DNA of 64,000 bases from Oscillospiraceae bacterium (GCA_015066625.1 SVOC01000007.1:49304-113303), one strand, 5' to 3'; numbered from the stretch's first letter, positions 26,330-40,170 are shown. Notes: generated by a model not told the origin, from the letters alone. Program-made: numbers and translations.

Positions 26330-26431
26330 TTATCCTGCAAGTGCGTAAAAAGCTACCGTTACTACGCCAAGCACCATAATTGCACAAAGCACGAGTGCCG
26401 TAATGCGCACAAACAAATTGTGTCCCTTCAT
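26330..26431 (-). CDS. 33-aa membrane peptide (sORF absent from ORF track)
   Basis: MKGHNLFVRITALVLCAIMVLGVVTVAFYALAG*; GGAGGATAAA-ATG RBS; TTGACA-N17-TATTAT promoter on the minus strand; terminator directly downstream. Confidence 0.65.
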   Translation of the reverse strand: MKGHNLFVRITALVLCAIMVLGVVTVAFYALAG

Positions 26432-26462
26432 TTTATCCTCCGATATGATTTTTCTACCTATT

Positions 26463-26491
26463 ATAATAAACCTATAATATAATATTGTCAA
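26463..26491 (-). promoter_or_regulatory. Sigma-A-type promoter of the 33-aa sORF
   Basis: Minus strand TTGACA (26491-26486), 17-nt spacer, TATTAT (26468-26463). Confidence 0.65.
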
Positions 26492-26502
26492 CAAAATTTC
26501 CG

Positions 26503-26531
26503 TTGACTATTTTTTTTGCATTTGATATACT
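26503..26531 (+). promoter_or_regulatory. Sigma-A-type promoter of the 26564 gene
   Basis: TTGACT-N17-TATACT. Confidence 0.65.
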
Positions 26532-26563
26532 TCATACGGATACTTTTGGAAGGAGAATATATT

Positions 26564-27406
26564 ATGAGTACATTTTCGCTTATGCTTAACAAAATTCTTT
26601 CTATCATCTTTGCCGTGGTGCTGATTCCCTTTTCGGCACTGACTCACGGAATAGACCTTATTTCTGTCGGTGACAGAACAGACTCCGAAAAGACAAATGT
26701 GGTGGGAATAGGTGCATATTTCCGCTCACAGGGTATGACAAGTGACGGCGAAACCCTTTATTTTTCATCGAAAACAACTGTTATCCGCACCGAAGGCGAT
26801 GCAAAAACCCTTATTAACGCCAATTATTTTGCCATCCCCGATGAACTCAAGGAGTTTGGCATAAAACATATCGGCGGTTTAAGCTATTACAACGGATATA
26901 TTTATGCAGGTCTTGAAGACAGTAAGGTGTGGGATTACCCCATCGTAGGCATTTTTGATGCAGAAACTCTTGAACTTGTTGATTATTACATTATGGACAG
27001 TGAAAAAATAACAAGAGGTCTGCCCTGGGTATGCGTAAACAATGAAAACGGCTATCTTTACTGTACCGACCACTCAAAAAACCCCACAAAGCTTCTTGTT
27101 TATGACACCGCAAGGGAAATGGCTTTTGTTGAGGAGGTTATTCTTCAAAGCTCTCCCTATGCAATTCAGGGTGCAGAATTTTATGACGGCAAAATTTACG
27201 CCGCAACCAATGACGATACTCAGGCAATTTATATAATTGACCCCGTTACGGGCGGCGTTGAAAAGCTTCTTGACCGCAATCTCACAGGCGGCAGCGAAGG
27301 CGAAGGCATGACCTTCATAATCAAAGACGGCAAACCCGTGCTTACTGCTATGGATATGGGTCCCCTTTTCATAAACGCCTTTGTGCGTGAATATCCTTTT
27401 GAGTAA
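26564..27406 (+). CDS. Secreted/membrane-anchored beta-propeller-like protein, function unknown
   Basis: N-terminal hydrophobic segment; repeated YYNGYIYAGLED / ENGYLYCTDHS / FYDGKIYAATND strands; start ATG 26564 after GGAGA. Confidence 0.7.
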   Translation: MSTFSLMLNKILSIIFAVVLIPFSALTHGIDLISVGDRTDSEKTNVVGIGAYFRSQGMTSDGETLYFSSKTTVIRTEGDAKTLINANYFAIPDELKEFGIKHIGGLSYYNGYIYAGLEDSKVWDYPIVGIFDAETLELVDYYIMDSEKITRGLPWVCVNNENGYLYCTDHSKNPTKLLVYDTAREMAFVEEVILQSSPYAIQGAEFYDGKIYAATNDDTQAIYIIDPVTGGVEKLLDRNLTGGSEGEGMTFIIKDGKPVLTAMDMGPLFINAFVREYPFE

Positions 27407-27423
27407 AGAAAGGAGAAGATGAA

Positions 27424-28440
27424 ATGAAAAACAAAGTGATACCCATTGCAGTGGGTGCTGTTGCCGTGGCTCTTGTTGCAATTGTTGCGGTGCTTGGCAT
27501 AAAAATGAACGTCAGCCCTGCCGTAGAGCCTGCACAGGGCACAACACAAGCCGAAACTACTGCAGAAATCACATACCCCGTTTATGAGGAAACACGGTTT
27601 TCTCTGCCTGATCTGACAGAAACCGAACAGACAACCGTAACCGAAACGGAAGCTTCATCAACCGCACCGTCAGAAACCGAAAAGGCACCGGAATCAACGA
27701 CCCTTGCCGAAAAGCTGACTCAGGTTGCAACAACGGCTGTAAACAAAGTGTTTAAAGAGGTTTTTGCACTGCCCAAAGCACCACAGTATGTGCCGCCCGA
27801 TACAGACCTTGACTTTGCAAAAATCAATCTTGCTTCATACAAATACAACCCTGACGGCAATTTTTATTACACCGATGATAAGGAATGCTGGCAGAAAAAC
27901 TTCGGCTTCAATGAAGTTTACGATGCCTTTGCACCTGTTACCATGATGTATTATGATACCGTGCGTACAACCTTTGATTACGGCGGCAAGGAATGGATGA
28001 TTCAGACCTGGAAGGGTCAGTACGGAGTAATGTTCGTAGGCGGTGAGGTGGGTGTTTACACCAGACCTTTGGGCAGTATCGGTTCCCATTATGTCTGCGC
28101 CGACAAGGAAGACTGGCTTTATATGGAAACCGCCTTTATGTGGGATGAATACGGCACCGGCGAATACCGTGCGGTTTTCAACCGTGATTACGACAAATAC
28201 TGGTGGGCAACGGGCTTTGTTGTCGGTTTCCCCAACGGCAGTCTGCGCAAAACTCTTACGGAATTCCGCCTTGTGACACACATCACCTTCAAGGATACGG
28301 AAATGGCTGATGCCTTCTGCAAATCATTTGAAGCAAACGGCTTTACAAGAGTTTCAAAGCTTAACAACAATTCACCCGACACCTTTGTTCAGGTTGGACC
28401 TGATGTTGCCTTTGTGTGGCAAAACATCAATCATAAATAG
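27424..28440 (+). CDS. Membrane-anchored/secreted protein with Thr/Glu-rich linker and DUF4474-like domain (paralog 3)
   Basis: CWQKNFGFNEVYDAFAPVTMMYYDTVRTTFDYGGKEWMIQTWKGQYGVMFVGGEVGVYTRP...KYWWATGFVVG. Confidence 0.78.
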   Translation: MKNKVIPIAVGAVAVALVAIVAVLGIKMNVSPAVEPAQGTTQAETTAEITYPVYEETRFSLPDLTETEQTTVTETEASSTAPSETEKAPESTTLAEKLTQVATTAVNKVFKEVFALPKAPQYVPPDTDLDFAKINLASYKYNPDGNFYYTDDKECWQKNFGFNEVYDAFAPVTMMYYDTVRTTFDYGGKEWMIQTWKGQYGVMFVGGEVGVYTRPLGSIGSHYVCADKEDWLYMETAFMWDEYGTGEYRAVFNRDYDKYWWATGFVVGFPNGSLRKTLTEFRLVTHITFKDTEMADAFCKSFEANGFTRVSKLNNNSPDTFVQVGPDVAFVWQNINHK

Positions 28441-28447
28441 ATACAAA

Positions 28448-28482
28448 AAGACCTCCGAAAAATCGGAGGTCTTGGTTTTTTT
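28448..28482. terminator. Intrinsic terminator
   Basis: AAGACCTCCGA-AAAA-TCGGAGGTCTT followed by GGTTTTTTT. Confidence 0.88.
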
Positions 28483-28484
28483 AA

Positions 28485-29615
28485 TTACTTTATAACTCTT
28501 ACTCTGATTGCGCCTTCAACTGCGGTATCGAATTCTTTATCGGTATCGATTACGGTGTAACCCATATCCTTTTTGTTGGCAGTGAAGATTGAAGTAACCT
28601 CTGCGCCTGCTGCCTTTGCGGCTGCCTCCGCCTTTGTTGCGAATTCATCTGCATTTTCCTTATGGATAAAACAGGTACGCACTGCAAAGCTCTCTGCAAG
28701 ACAGGTGTTGGGAAGGTTAACCGAATTCTTGATTGCGCCTTTAAGAAGATATGCAGAAACTTCGTCAGCTGCCATCATAGCACAGTTTTCTTCACTTTCG
28801 GGAGTTGATGCGCCAAGGTGGGGAATAGCTGTTACACCCTCTGCGCCAAGCTGCTCATCTGTGGGGAAGTCTGTTACATAAGCTCCTGCCTTACCGCTTG
28901 CAAGTGCATCAATGATATCCTTTGAAGCAACAAGCTCACCGCGGGCAAAGTTGAGAATTCTTACGCCGTCCTTCATTTTTGCGATTGTTTCGGCGTTAAT
29001 CATACCTCTTGTACCGTCGTTGAGAGGAGCGTGAAGTGTGATGTAATCGCTGTTTGCAAAAATCTCGTCAAGCTCAACAAGCTTTATATCTGTCTTGCCT
29101 ACGGCAAAGGGGTCGTATGCAAAAACATCCATACCCAGTGCCTTTGCGCTCTCTGCAACAAGTGCACCGATTGCGCCGAGACCTACAATACCCAGAGTTT
29201 TGCCGAGAATTTCGGGGCCTGCAAAGTTGCTCTTGCCCTTTTCAACCAGCTTGCCTACGTTATCGCCTTCGCCTTTAAGGGTTTTGCACCAGTCAAGTGA
29301 TGCGGCAACCTTTCTTGAAGCAAGGAAAAGCGAGCAGATAACAAGCTCCTTAACTGCATTTGCGTTTGCACCGGGAGTGTTGAAAACAACTATACCCTTA
29401 TCACTGCAGGCAGGAATGGGGATATTGTTGACACCTGCACCTGCTCTTGCGATTGCAACTGTGTTTTCGCTGAGCTCCATTTCGTGCATTGAAGCTGAGC
29501 GCACAAGAATTGCATCGGGATTCTCAAATGCGTCGCCGCAGTTGAAAAGTGTGCTGTCAAGACGGTCAAGACCGTTTTTGGAAATTTTGTTTAAAGTTAA
29601 AATATTGTACATCAC
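28485..29615 (-). CDS. serA: D-3-phosphoglycerate dehydrogenase
   Basis: ARAGAGVNNIPIPACSDKGIVVFNTPGANANAVKEL, LGIVGLGAIGALVAESAKALGMDVFAYDP, C-terminal ACT-like region; next to serC. Confidence 0.9.
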   Translation of the reverse strand: MMYNILTLNKISKNGLDRLDSTLFNCGDAFENPDAILVRSASMHEMELSENTVAIARAGAGVNNIPIPACSDKGIVVFNTPGANANAVKELVICSLFLASRKVAASLDWCKTLKGEGDNVGKLVEKGKSNFAGPEILGKTLGIVGLGAIGALVAESAKALGMDVFAYDPFAVGKTDIKLVELDEIFANSDYITLHAPLNDGTRGMINAETIAKMKDGVRILNFARGELVASKDIIDALASGKAGAYVTDFPTDEQLGAEGVTAIPHLGASTPESEENCAMMAADEVSAYLLKGAIKNSVNLPNTCLAESFAVRTCFIHKENADEFATKAEAAAKAAGAEVTSIFTANKKDMGYTVIDTDKEFDTAVEGAIRVRVIK

Positions 29616-29627
29616 AAGCTCCCCTTA

Positions 29628-30707
29628 TCAGTTATTCTTCTCGAATTCAGCCATGAACTCAACAAGCTTTTCAACGCCTTCAATGGGCATTGCGTTATAG
29701 ATTGAAGCTCTCATACCGCCGACTGAACGGTGACCCTTAAGGTTAACAAAGCCTGCAGCTGTTGCATCCTTGACAAATTTTGCGTTAAGCTCTTCGCTTT
29801 CCGTAACGAATGTAACATTCATCATTGAACGGTCACTCTTCTTGACGGGGTTATGGAACATCTTGCTGTTATCAATGAAATCATAGAGAATTGAGCACTT
29901 CTTTTCGTTATGAAGCTTCATTGCTTCAAGACCGCCCAGATTCTTAATCCATTCAAGCACAAGCTTGCACATATAAATGGAGTAGCAGGGAGGTGTGTTA
30001 TAAAGTGAATCGTTATCCGCAAGCACCTTGTAATCAAGCATTGTAGGAGTATAATCCCTTGCATTGCCCAGAAGATCTTCACGGACAATAACGATTGTCA
30101 GGCCTGCGGGAGCAACGTTTTTCTGTGCGCCGCCGTAGATAACGCCGTATTTTGAAACATCCATAGGCTCTGAAAGGAAGCAGGATGAAACGTCTGCAAC
30201 CAGAGGAACATTGCCTGTATCGGGAAGCTGTGCATAGCGTGTGCCGTAGATTGTATTGTTCTGGCAGATGTAGAAATAATCTGCATCGGGTCTGAAATCA
30301 GCCTTGTCAAGCTCGGGAATGCAGGCAAAATTCTGCTCCTTTGATGAGCCTACAACCTTGATATCGCCGTATTTTGTTGCTTCCTTGTAAGCCTTTGTTG
30401 AGAACTGACCCGAAAGAACATAATCAGCCTTACCGCTGCCGTTAAGGAAGTTGAGAGGGATTGCCGCAAACTGTGTTGAAGCACCGCCCTGACAGAAGAT
30501 TACCTTGTAGTTATCGGGGATATTCATAATCTCCTTAAAGAGATCACGGGCACCGAAGATAATCTCCTCATAGACCTTTGAACGGTGGCTCATTTCCATT
30601 ACGGACTGACCGCTGCCTTTGTAATCAAGCATTTCCGCAGCTGCTCTGTTAAGAACGCTTTCGGGAAGCATTGAGGGACCTGCCGAAAAATTATAAACTC
30701 TTGCCAT
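29628..30707 (-). CDS. serC: Phosphoserine aminotransferase
   Basis: NFSAGPSMLPESVLNRAAAEM, SVMEMSHRSKVYEEI, VIYGGAQKNVAPAGLTIVIVREDLLG. Confidence 0.95.
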   Translation of the reverse strand: MARVYNFSAGPSMLPESVLNRAAAEMLDYKGSGQSVMEMSHRSKVYEEIIFGARDLFKEIMNIPDNYKVIFCQGGASTQFAAIPLNFLNGSGKADYVLSGQFSTKAYKEATKYGDIKVVGSSKEQNFACIPELDKADFRPDADYFYICQNNTIYGTRYAQLPDTGNVPLVADVSSCFLSEPMDVSKYGVIYGGAQKNVAPAGLTIVIVREDLLGNARDYTPTMLDYKVLADNDSLYNTPPCYSIYMCKLVLEWIKNLGGLEAMKLHNEKKCSILYDFIDNSKMFHNPVKKSDRSMMNVTFVTESEELNAKFVKDATAAGFVNLKGHRSVGGMRASIYNAMPIEGVEKLVEFMAEFEKNN

Positions 30708-30742
30708 TGTATTTTCATCCTTCCGAAAAAATTTACTATATA

Positions 30743-32530
30743 TTATTCGTTTTCTGCCGTGATTGCTATTCCCAGGTCGTCAAGCTGAACACCGTCAACG
30801 GTTGCAGGGCATTCCGTCATAGGCTCACTTGCATTCTGCACCTTGGGATATGCAATAACATCTCTCAGGGATTCACTGCCAAGCATCTGCATAACAAGTC
30901 TGTCAAGACCGATACCCATGCCGCCGTGAGGAGGTGCGCCGTACTTGAAGGCATCAAGCAGATAGCCGAATTTATTGTGTGCCTCTTCGTCTGAAAGACC
31001 GAGAAGTGAGAAAATTCTTGCCTGTAAGTCGGGGTTTGTGATTCTGATTGAGCCTGAGCAAAGCTCAACGCCGTTGAGAACAAGGTCATATGCCTTTGCT
31101 CTGACAGCACCCTTATCGCTTTCAAGGTAATCAAGACATTCATCCATGGGCGATGTGAACGGGTGATGCATTGCAACAAACTGCTGTGTTTCTTCATCCC
31201 AATCAAAGAAGGGGAATTCGGTAATCCAGAGAAGATTATATTGCTTCTCGGGAATTATGTCAAGCTTCTTTGCAACAGCCTGACGGAGTGCACCAAGCAC
31301 TGAAAGCACGGTTGAATTTTTGCCGTCGCCGATAATAAGAACAACGTCGCCTGCCTTTGCATCAGCCTTTTCAAGCAGTGCATTCATTTCATCCTCGGTA
31401 AGGAACTTTGCAAATGATGAAGCCATTGTGCCGTCATCATTCATTCTTACCCAGGCAAGACCCTTTGCGCCGATACCTCTTACCATTTCGGTAAGCTTAT
31501 CAATCTCTTTTCTTGTGAGTGTATTTACAGCACCCTTTGCGGTGATACCTCTTACACTGCCGCCTGCTTCAAGTGCACCTGTGAAAACTCCGAAGCCGCA
31601 GCCCTTTACTGTTTCACTAAGGTCGTAAATTTCCATACCGAAGCGGGTGTCGGGCTTGTCGCTGCCATAGCGTTCCATAGCCTCTTTGTAAGTAAGTCTG
31701 GGCAGAGGAAGCTGAATATCAACACCAAGTGCTTCTTTGAAAACTCTTGCCATATAGCCTTCACCGATTGCAAGAACATCCTCCATATCAACGAAAGACA
31801 TTTCAAGGTCAATCTGAGTGAATTCGGGCTGACGGTCTGCACGAAGGTCCTCGTCACGGAAGCAACGGGCAATCTGCATATATCTGTCAAAGCCTGCAAC
31901 CATTGAAAGCTGCTTATAAAGCTGAGGTGACTGGGGAAGTGCGTAAAACTTGCCCTTATGGATACGGCTGGGAACAAGGTAGTCTCTTGCACCCTCGGGA
32001 GTTGACTTGATAAGAATGGGTGTTTCTATTTCAATAAAGCCGTTTTCATCGAAGTAGTCCCTTGTGATTTTTGTAATCTTGTGGCGGAGAAGAATATTTC
32101 TCTGCAAATCGGGTCTGCGAAGGTCAAGATAGCGGTATTTGAGCCTCGTAAGCTCCGCTGTCTGACAATCCTCAATGATTTCAAAGGGAGGAGTTTCGCT
32201 CTTTGCAAGAATACGAAGGTCCGTAACCTCAATTTCAATCTCACCTGTGGGGATTTCCGTATTCTTTGCGGAGCGCTCTCTTACAACGCCCTGAGCCATA
32301 AGTACATATTCGCTTCTTGCGGATGCTGCCTTTTCAAAAACATCCTTTGCGGTTGACTCGTCAAAAGCAAGCTGAACAATGCCTTCTCTGTCACGAAGGT
32401 CAATGAAGATGAGTGCGCCCAGATCTCTCTGACGCTGTACCCAGCCTGCAACGGTTACGGTTTTGCCTGCATCCGAAAGACGGAGCTCGCCGCAATAGTT
32501 TGTTCGTTTAAGTCCTGTCATAAAGTCCAT
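30743..32530 (-). CDS. aspS: Aspartyl-tRNA synthetase
   Basis: VAGWVQRQRDLGALIFIDLRDREGIVQLAFD, YLDLRRPDLQRNILLRHKI, GMGIGLDRLVMQMLGSESLRDVIAYPK. Confidence 0.97.
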   Translation of the reverse strand: MDFMTGLKRTNYCGELRLSDAGKTVTVAGWVQRQRDLGALIFIDLRDREGIVQLAFDESTAKDVFEKAASARSEYVLMAQGVVRERSAKNTEIPTGEIEIEVTDLRILAKSETPPFEIIEDCQTAELTRLKYRYLDLRRPDLQRNILLRHKITKITRDYFDENGFIEIETPILIKSTPEGARDYLVPSRIHKGKFYALPQSPQLYKQLSMVAGFDRYMQIARCFRDEDLRADRQPEFTQIDLEMSFVDMEDVLAIGEGYMARVFKEALGVDIQLPLPRLTYKEAMERYGSDKPDTRFGMEIYDLSETVKGCGFGVFTGALEAGGSVRGITAKGAVNTLTRKEIDKLTEMVRGIGAKGLAWVRMNDDGTMASSFAKFLTEDEMNALLEKADAKAGDVVLIIGDGKNSTVLSVLGALRQAVAKKLDIIPEKQYNLLWITEFPFFDWDEETQQFVAMHHPFTSPMDECLDYLESDKGAVRAKAYDLVLNGVELCSGSIRITNPDLQARIFSLLGLSDEEAHNKFGYLLDAFKYGAPPHGGMGIGLDRLVMQMLGSESLRDVIAYPKVQNASEPMTECPATVDGVQLDDLGIAITAENE

Positions 32531-32545
32531 TTTATTTCTGTCCTC

Positions 32546-33895
32546 TCATTCGCCAATATTAAACAGTGCCGAAAGGTCAACGCCTTCAAGACCGCCCAGG
32601 CTTTCGCCCAGTGCCGCCGTTTCCTGACGGAGAAGGAATTCCATAAAGTTTTCGGCAAGGTCGGCAAGCTCAACTTCCGTTGCTTCGCCGCTGTCCATAT
32701 TCTTTATCTTTGCTTTGCCGGATGCAATTTCGTCATCACCCAGCACCATTGTGTACTTTGCACCGATTTTATCGGCAAACTTCATCTGAGCCTTGAGTGA
32801 ACGGCCCACAACATCGGTCTGTGCGCTGATGCCGCCTGCACGAAGGTCGGCAACAATTGCCGCCGCCTCATATGAAGCGTTTTCGCCCATGGGAGCAATA
32901 TAGATATCGCAGCCCGAGGGTTTGGGAAGCTCGATTCCCTGAGCTTCAAGGAGCATAAGCAGTCTGCCTGTGCCCAGACCGAAGCCCAGCGAGGGAACAT
33001 GAGGTCCGCCCAATTCTTCAATAAGTCCGTCATAGCGTCCGCCGCCGCAAACGGTGCCCTGAGCACCGATATCCGTTGAAACGAACTCAAAAACGGTTCT
33101 TGTATAGTAGTCAAGTCCTCTTACGATTCGGGGATTGACAGTGTATTCGATATTCATTTTGTCAAGGTACTTCTTGACGCTTTCAAAGTGATTTGAGCAA
33201 TCCTCGCAGATATAGTCGATTATTGCAGGTGCGCCTTCTGCGATTTCTTTGCAGATGGGGCTTTTGCAGTCGAGAATTCTCATGGGATTCTTTTCGAGTC
33301 TGCCGAGACAGGTAGGACAAAGCTCGTCCTTTCTTGCCTCAAAATACTCTTTGAGTGCGGCATGATAATTCTTACGGCATTCGGGGCAGCCTATTGAATT
33401 CAGCTGCAATTCAATGCCTTCAACACCGAGAAATGCAAAAATTTCGTTGGCAAGTGAAATAACCTCTGCATCTGCCGCAGGATGTGCCGCACCAAGCATT
33501 TCAACACCGAACTGCTGAAATTCTCTCCATCTGCCTGCCTGAGGCTTTTCGTAGCGGTAGCAGTTGAGAATATAGCAAAGCTTCTGGGGCAGAGCTTCGT
33601 TGAAAAGACCGTGCTCAAGGAATGCTCTTGCCGCACCTGCGGTGCCTTCGGGACGAAGAGTTATTGAGCGTCCGCCCTTATCGTCGAAGGTATACATTTC
33701 TTTCTGAACAACATCGGTTGTTTCGCCCACACCTCTCTGGAAAAGCTCTGTATGTTCAAAAACGGGAGTTCTTATTTCTCTGAAACCGAACTTTGCGGCA
33801 ATATCGCGCAAGGTCTGTTCAATAAACTGATTTTTGTAAACCACATCGGGCAGGATATCCTGAGTGCCCTTGATGGCTTTTGTCACAAGTGCCAT
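32546..33895 (-). CDS. hisS: Histidyl-tRNA synthetase
   Basis: KGTQDILPDVVYKNQFIEQTLRDIAAKFGFREIRTPVFE, LRPEGTAGAARAFLEHGLF, GLDYYTRTVFEF. Confidence 0.97.
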   Translation of the reverse strand: MALVTKAIKGTQDILPDVVYKNQFIEQTLRDIAAKFGFREIRTPVFEHTELFQRGVGETTDVVQKEMYTFDDKGGRSITLRPEGTAGAARAFLEHGLFNEALPQKLCYILNCYRYEKPQAGRWREFQQFGVEMLGAAHPAADAEVISLANEIFAFLGVEGIELQLNSIGCPECRKNYHAALKEYFEARKDELCPTCLGRLEKNPMRILDCKSPICKEIAEGAPAIIDYICEDCSNHFESVKKYLDKMNIEYTVNPRIVRGLDYYTRTVFEFVSTDIGAQGTVCGGGRYDGLIEELGGPHVPSLGFGLGTGRLLMLLEAQGIELPKPSGCDIYIAPMGENASYEAAAIVADLRAGGISAQTDVVGRSLKAQMKFADKIGAKYTMVLGDDEIASGKAKIKNMDSGEATEVELADLAENFMEFLLRQETAALGESLGGLEGVDLSALFNIGE

Positions 33896-33994
33896 TTTGT
33901 ATCATCCTTATTCTATAAAATGACAGGGCCGTCTTTGATAAGACGACCCCGAAAATCTGCAATTCTGCCAAAAGGAGCGCCTTGCAATAACTGC

Positions 33995-34399
33995 TTACGC
34001 ATTTGACCTGACGATTTCTCGCCAATCAAGGTCGCCTCTGGCAAGTGAATGTATAAGTGCCTCAGCCGTTGCAATGTTTGTTGCAACAGGAATGTTGTGC
34101 ACGTCGCAGAGCCTGAGAAGAGTTGCTTCGTTGGGCTCGTGAGGCTTGGCTGTTAAGGGGTCACGGAAAATCAGCAGAAGGTCGATTTCATTGCAGGCAA
34201 TTCTTGACGCAATCTGCTCATCGCCGCCCTGAGAGCCGCTTAAAAACCTGGTTATGTCAAGTCCCGTTGCCTCGGCAACCATTTTACCTGTTGTGCCTGT
34301 TGCATAAATATTATGTCGGCTAAGAACTCCGCAATAAGCTATGCAAAACTGAATCATCAGTTCTTTTTTGGCATCGTGTGCAAGTATGGCAATATTCAT
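33995..34399 (-). CDS. mgsA: Methylglyoxal synthase
   Basis: [87 protein letters not shown]. Confidence 0.95.
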   Translation of the reverse strand: MNIAILAHDAKKELMIQFCIAYCGVLSRHNIYATGTTGKMVAEATGLDITRFLSGSQGGDEQIASRIACNEIDLLLIFRDPLTAKPHEPNEATLLRLCDVHNIPVATNIATAEALIHSLARGDLDWREIVRSNA

Positions 34400-34546
34400 C
34401 TGCTGTTCCTCCTTGTTTATTCGTCAAAATCATACTTATTTCACTAATTCTATATAATAATAACAAATATGATTTGATATGACAAGACCCAAATTAAAAA
34501 ATTTTTATATTATTTTTTTCAGGTCTTATATAATTATTTTTGGGAA

Positions 34547-37060
34547 TTATTCCTCAGCGGTAGCTTCGGTATCCTCGCTGTCTTCATCGGCAGGCTCAGC
34601 GGATTCTGCAGGCTCGCCTTCGTTCTTTACCGCAACGGCAGTAATAAGCTTTTCATCGTCTGTAACCTTCATTACACGGACACCCTTTGAGGGTCTTGCG
34701 CAAAGTCTTATTGTTTCCATTGCGATACGGATGATAATGCCGTCGGAGGAGATAAGCATAAGGTCATCCGCAGGGTCAACAACCTCAATTGCCGCAACAT
34801 CGCCGTACTTGGCAACATGGTAGTTTGTGAGACCCGAACCGCCTCTGTTCTGAATTCTGTAATCCTCAATATCGCTCAGACGTCCGTAACCTGTTTCGCT
34901 GACGGTAAGCACCTTCATGCCTTCTCTGAGGATATCCATGCCGATTACGCAGTCGCCTTCTTTGAGTCTGAGAGCACGGACACCTCTTGCGGTACGTCCG
35001 ATAACTCTTGCATCATCCTCACGGAAAGCGATTGCCATACCCTTTCTGGTTGCAACGATAAGATTATCGCCGCCCTCGGTAAGCTTGACCCACACAAGCT
35101 CGTCATCATCGTCAAGGTTGATTGCGATAACACCGTTTCTGCGTACATTCTTATAAGCGTCAAGCTCGGTACGCTTGATGATACCGTTTCTTGTGAGCAT
35201 GCACAGATAATAGTTATCCTCGCCGAATTCGGGAACTCTTATCATTGCGGATACTCTTTCGCCTTCTTCAACGGGAAGAAGGTTAACGATATTCATACCC
35301 TTGCTCTGGCGTGAGCCTTCGGGAATTTCGTAGCCCTTGAGTCTGTATGTCTTGCCTTTGGTGGTGAAGAACATAATATAATCGTGGGTTGAGCAGGTGA
35401 ACATTGTTTTAACAACGTCCTCTTCGCGTCGGGTCAGACCCTTGACACCTCTGCCGCCTCTGTTCTGCTGTTTGTATTCATCCATGGGAATACGCTTGAT
35501 ATAGCCCATATCGGTGAGAGTGAACACGCAGGTTTCTTCGGGAATAAGGTCCTCAATATCAACCTCGCCCGAAACATTGACGATTTCGGTTCTTCTTTCA
35601 TCGGCAAATCTGTCACGGATGTTGAGAGCTTCTGTCTTGACGATATCAAGAACTCTTGCTTCGCTTGCAAGAATGTCATTATAATCTGCAATCTTTTCTT
35701 TGAGTTCATCAAGCTCGTTGGTGATTTTGAGAATTTCAAGACCTGCCAGCTGACCAAGACGGAATGCCACGATAGCTGCAGCCTGAGGGTCATCAAATCC
35801 GAACTGCTCCATAATGGCAACCTTGGCTTCTGCCTGACCGCCCTTACAGGCTCTGATTGTGGCGATGATATCATCAACAATATCAATAGCCTTTGCAAGA
35901 CCTTCAAGGATATGCGCTCTGTCCATTGCCTTTTTAAGGTCATATCTTGTTCTGCGGATTATAACCTCTTCCTGGAACTTGATGTAGTGACCCAGAACCT
36001 CTTTAAGAGTGAGCTGCTTGGGCTCGCCGTTGACAAGGGCAATCATTATTGCACCGAAGGTATCCTGAAGCTGTGTATAGGAGAAAAGCTGATTGAGAAC
36101 AACCTGGGGATTTGCGTCCCTTTTAAGTTCAATTGAAATCAGCATACCCTTCTTTGATGAGTAGTCGTTGACATCGGAAATACCTTCAACTCTCTTATCC
36201 TTAACAAGGTTTGCAATGCTTTCGATAAGCCTTGCCTTGTTGACCATATAAGGAATTTCGGTTACCTGAATTTCAAATCTGCCGTTTTTCTTTTCAACGA
36301 TTTCGGTTTTTGCACGCATTGTGATTTTGCCTCTGCCGGTTGCATAGGCTGACCTTATGCCTGCTCTGCCCATAATAAGTCCCTTTGTGGGGAAATCGGG
36401 GCCTTTGATATGCTCCATAAGACCGTCAAGGTCAATATCGGGGTTATCAATCATTGCACACATACCGTCAATGACCTCACCAAGGTTATGGGGAGGAATA
36501 TTGGTAGCCATACCGACGGCAATACCGACCGAGCCGTTAACAAGCAGGTTGGGGAATCTTGAGGGAAGAACGGTAGGCTCTTTAAGACGGTCGTCATAGT
36601 TTGTTGTGAAATCAACGGTATCCTTGTCGATATCCGTCAGCATTCTCAGAGCCATTTTGCTCATTCTGGACTCTGTGTATCTGTATGCAGCGGCAGGGTC
36701 GCCGTCGATTGAACCGAAGTTGCCGTGACCGTCAACAAGAATATATCTCATTGAGAAGGTCTGGGCAAGACGGACCATTGCATCGTAAACAGATGCGTCG
36801 CCGTGGGGATGGTATCGACCGAGAACGGAACCGACGGTATCCGCACACTTTCTGTATGCCTTGTCGGGGGTAAGGCCGTTTTCGTGCATTGTGTAAAGAA
36901 TTCTTCTGTGAACTGGTTTGAGACCGTCCCTTACATCGGGAAGTGCGCGGGATGTAATAACCGACATGGAGTAGTCAAGGAAGGCCTGACGTACTTCTTT
37001 GTTAAGGTCAACATTAATAATTTTCTGGGTATCTCTTGCGTCGCCGAAACTCATATTCAA
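34547..37060 (-). CDS. gyrA: DNA gyrase subunit A
   Basis: [75 protein letters not shown]; GyrA box QNRGGRGV. Confidence 0.97.
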   Translation of the reverse strand: MNMSFGDARDTQKIINVDLNKEVRQAFLDYSMSVITSRALPDVRDGLKPVHRRILYTMHENGLTPDKAYRKCADTVGSVLGRYHPHGDASVYDAMVRLAQTFSMRYILVDGHGNFGSIDGDPAAAYRYTESRMSKMALRMLTDIDKDTVDFTTNYDDRLKEPTVLPSRFPNLLVNGSVGIAVGMATNIPPHNLGEVIDGMCAMIDNPDIDLDGLMEHIKGPDFPTKGLIMGRAGIRSAYATGRGKITMRAKTEIVEKKNGRFEIQVTEIPYMVNKARLIESIANLVKDKRVEGISDVNDYSSKKGMLISIELKRDANPQVVLNQLFSYTQLQDTFGAIMIALVNGEPKQLTLKEVLGHYIKFQEEVIIRRTRYDLKKAMDRAHILEGLAKAIDIVDDIIATIRACKGGQAEAKVAIMEQFGFDDPQAAAIVAFRLGQLAGLEILKITNELDELKEKIADYNDILASEARVLDIVKTEALNIRDRFADERRTEIVNVSGEVDIEDLIPEETCVFTLTDMGYIKRIPMDEYKQQNRGGRGVKGLTRREEDVVKTMFTCSTHDYIMFFTTKGKTYRLKGYEIPEGSRQSKGMNIVNLLPVEEGERVSAMIRVPEFGEDNYYLCMLTRNGIIKRTELDAYKNVRRNGVIAINLDDDDELVWVKLTEGGDNLIVATRKGMAIAFREDDARVIGRTARGVRALRLKEGDCVIGMDILREGMKVLTVSETGYGRLSDIEDYRIQNRGGSGLTNYHVAKYGDVAAIEVVDPADDLMLISSDGIIIRIAMETIRLCARPSKGVRVMKVTDDEKLITAVAVKNEGEPAESAEPADEDSEDTEATAEE

Positions 37061-37072
37061 TCAGTCCTTTCC

Positions 37073-39983
<2,911 letters not shown>

Positions 39984-40141
39984 AACGAACTCCTTTATAA
40001 TAACTATAATAATAAATATAGTGTTAGTATAACATATATATAAAGAATTATAATTCTTCAAAAGAAATATAAGCTTTTTCTATTATAAATATTTGAGGTG
40101 AAGGAGCATAATATTCGTGAATTTTGCACACCCTTTGGCTG

Positions 40142-40170
40142 TTGACTAATCACCTTTGTTATGATAATAT
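40142..40170 (+). promoter_or_regulatory. Sigma-A-type promoter of ddl
   Basis: TTGACT-N17-TAATAT. Confidence 0.65.

Noticed and set aside
33926-33951. GC-rich hairpin between mgsA and hisS considered as T-box or riboswitch
   Set aside because: Too short, lacks T-box specifier/antiterminator motifs; at most a weak terminator
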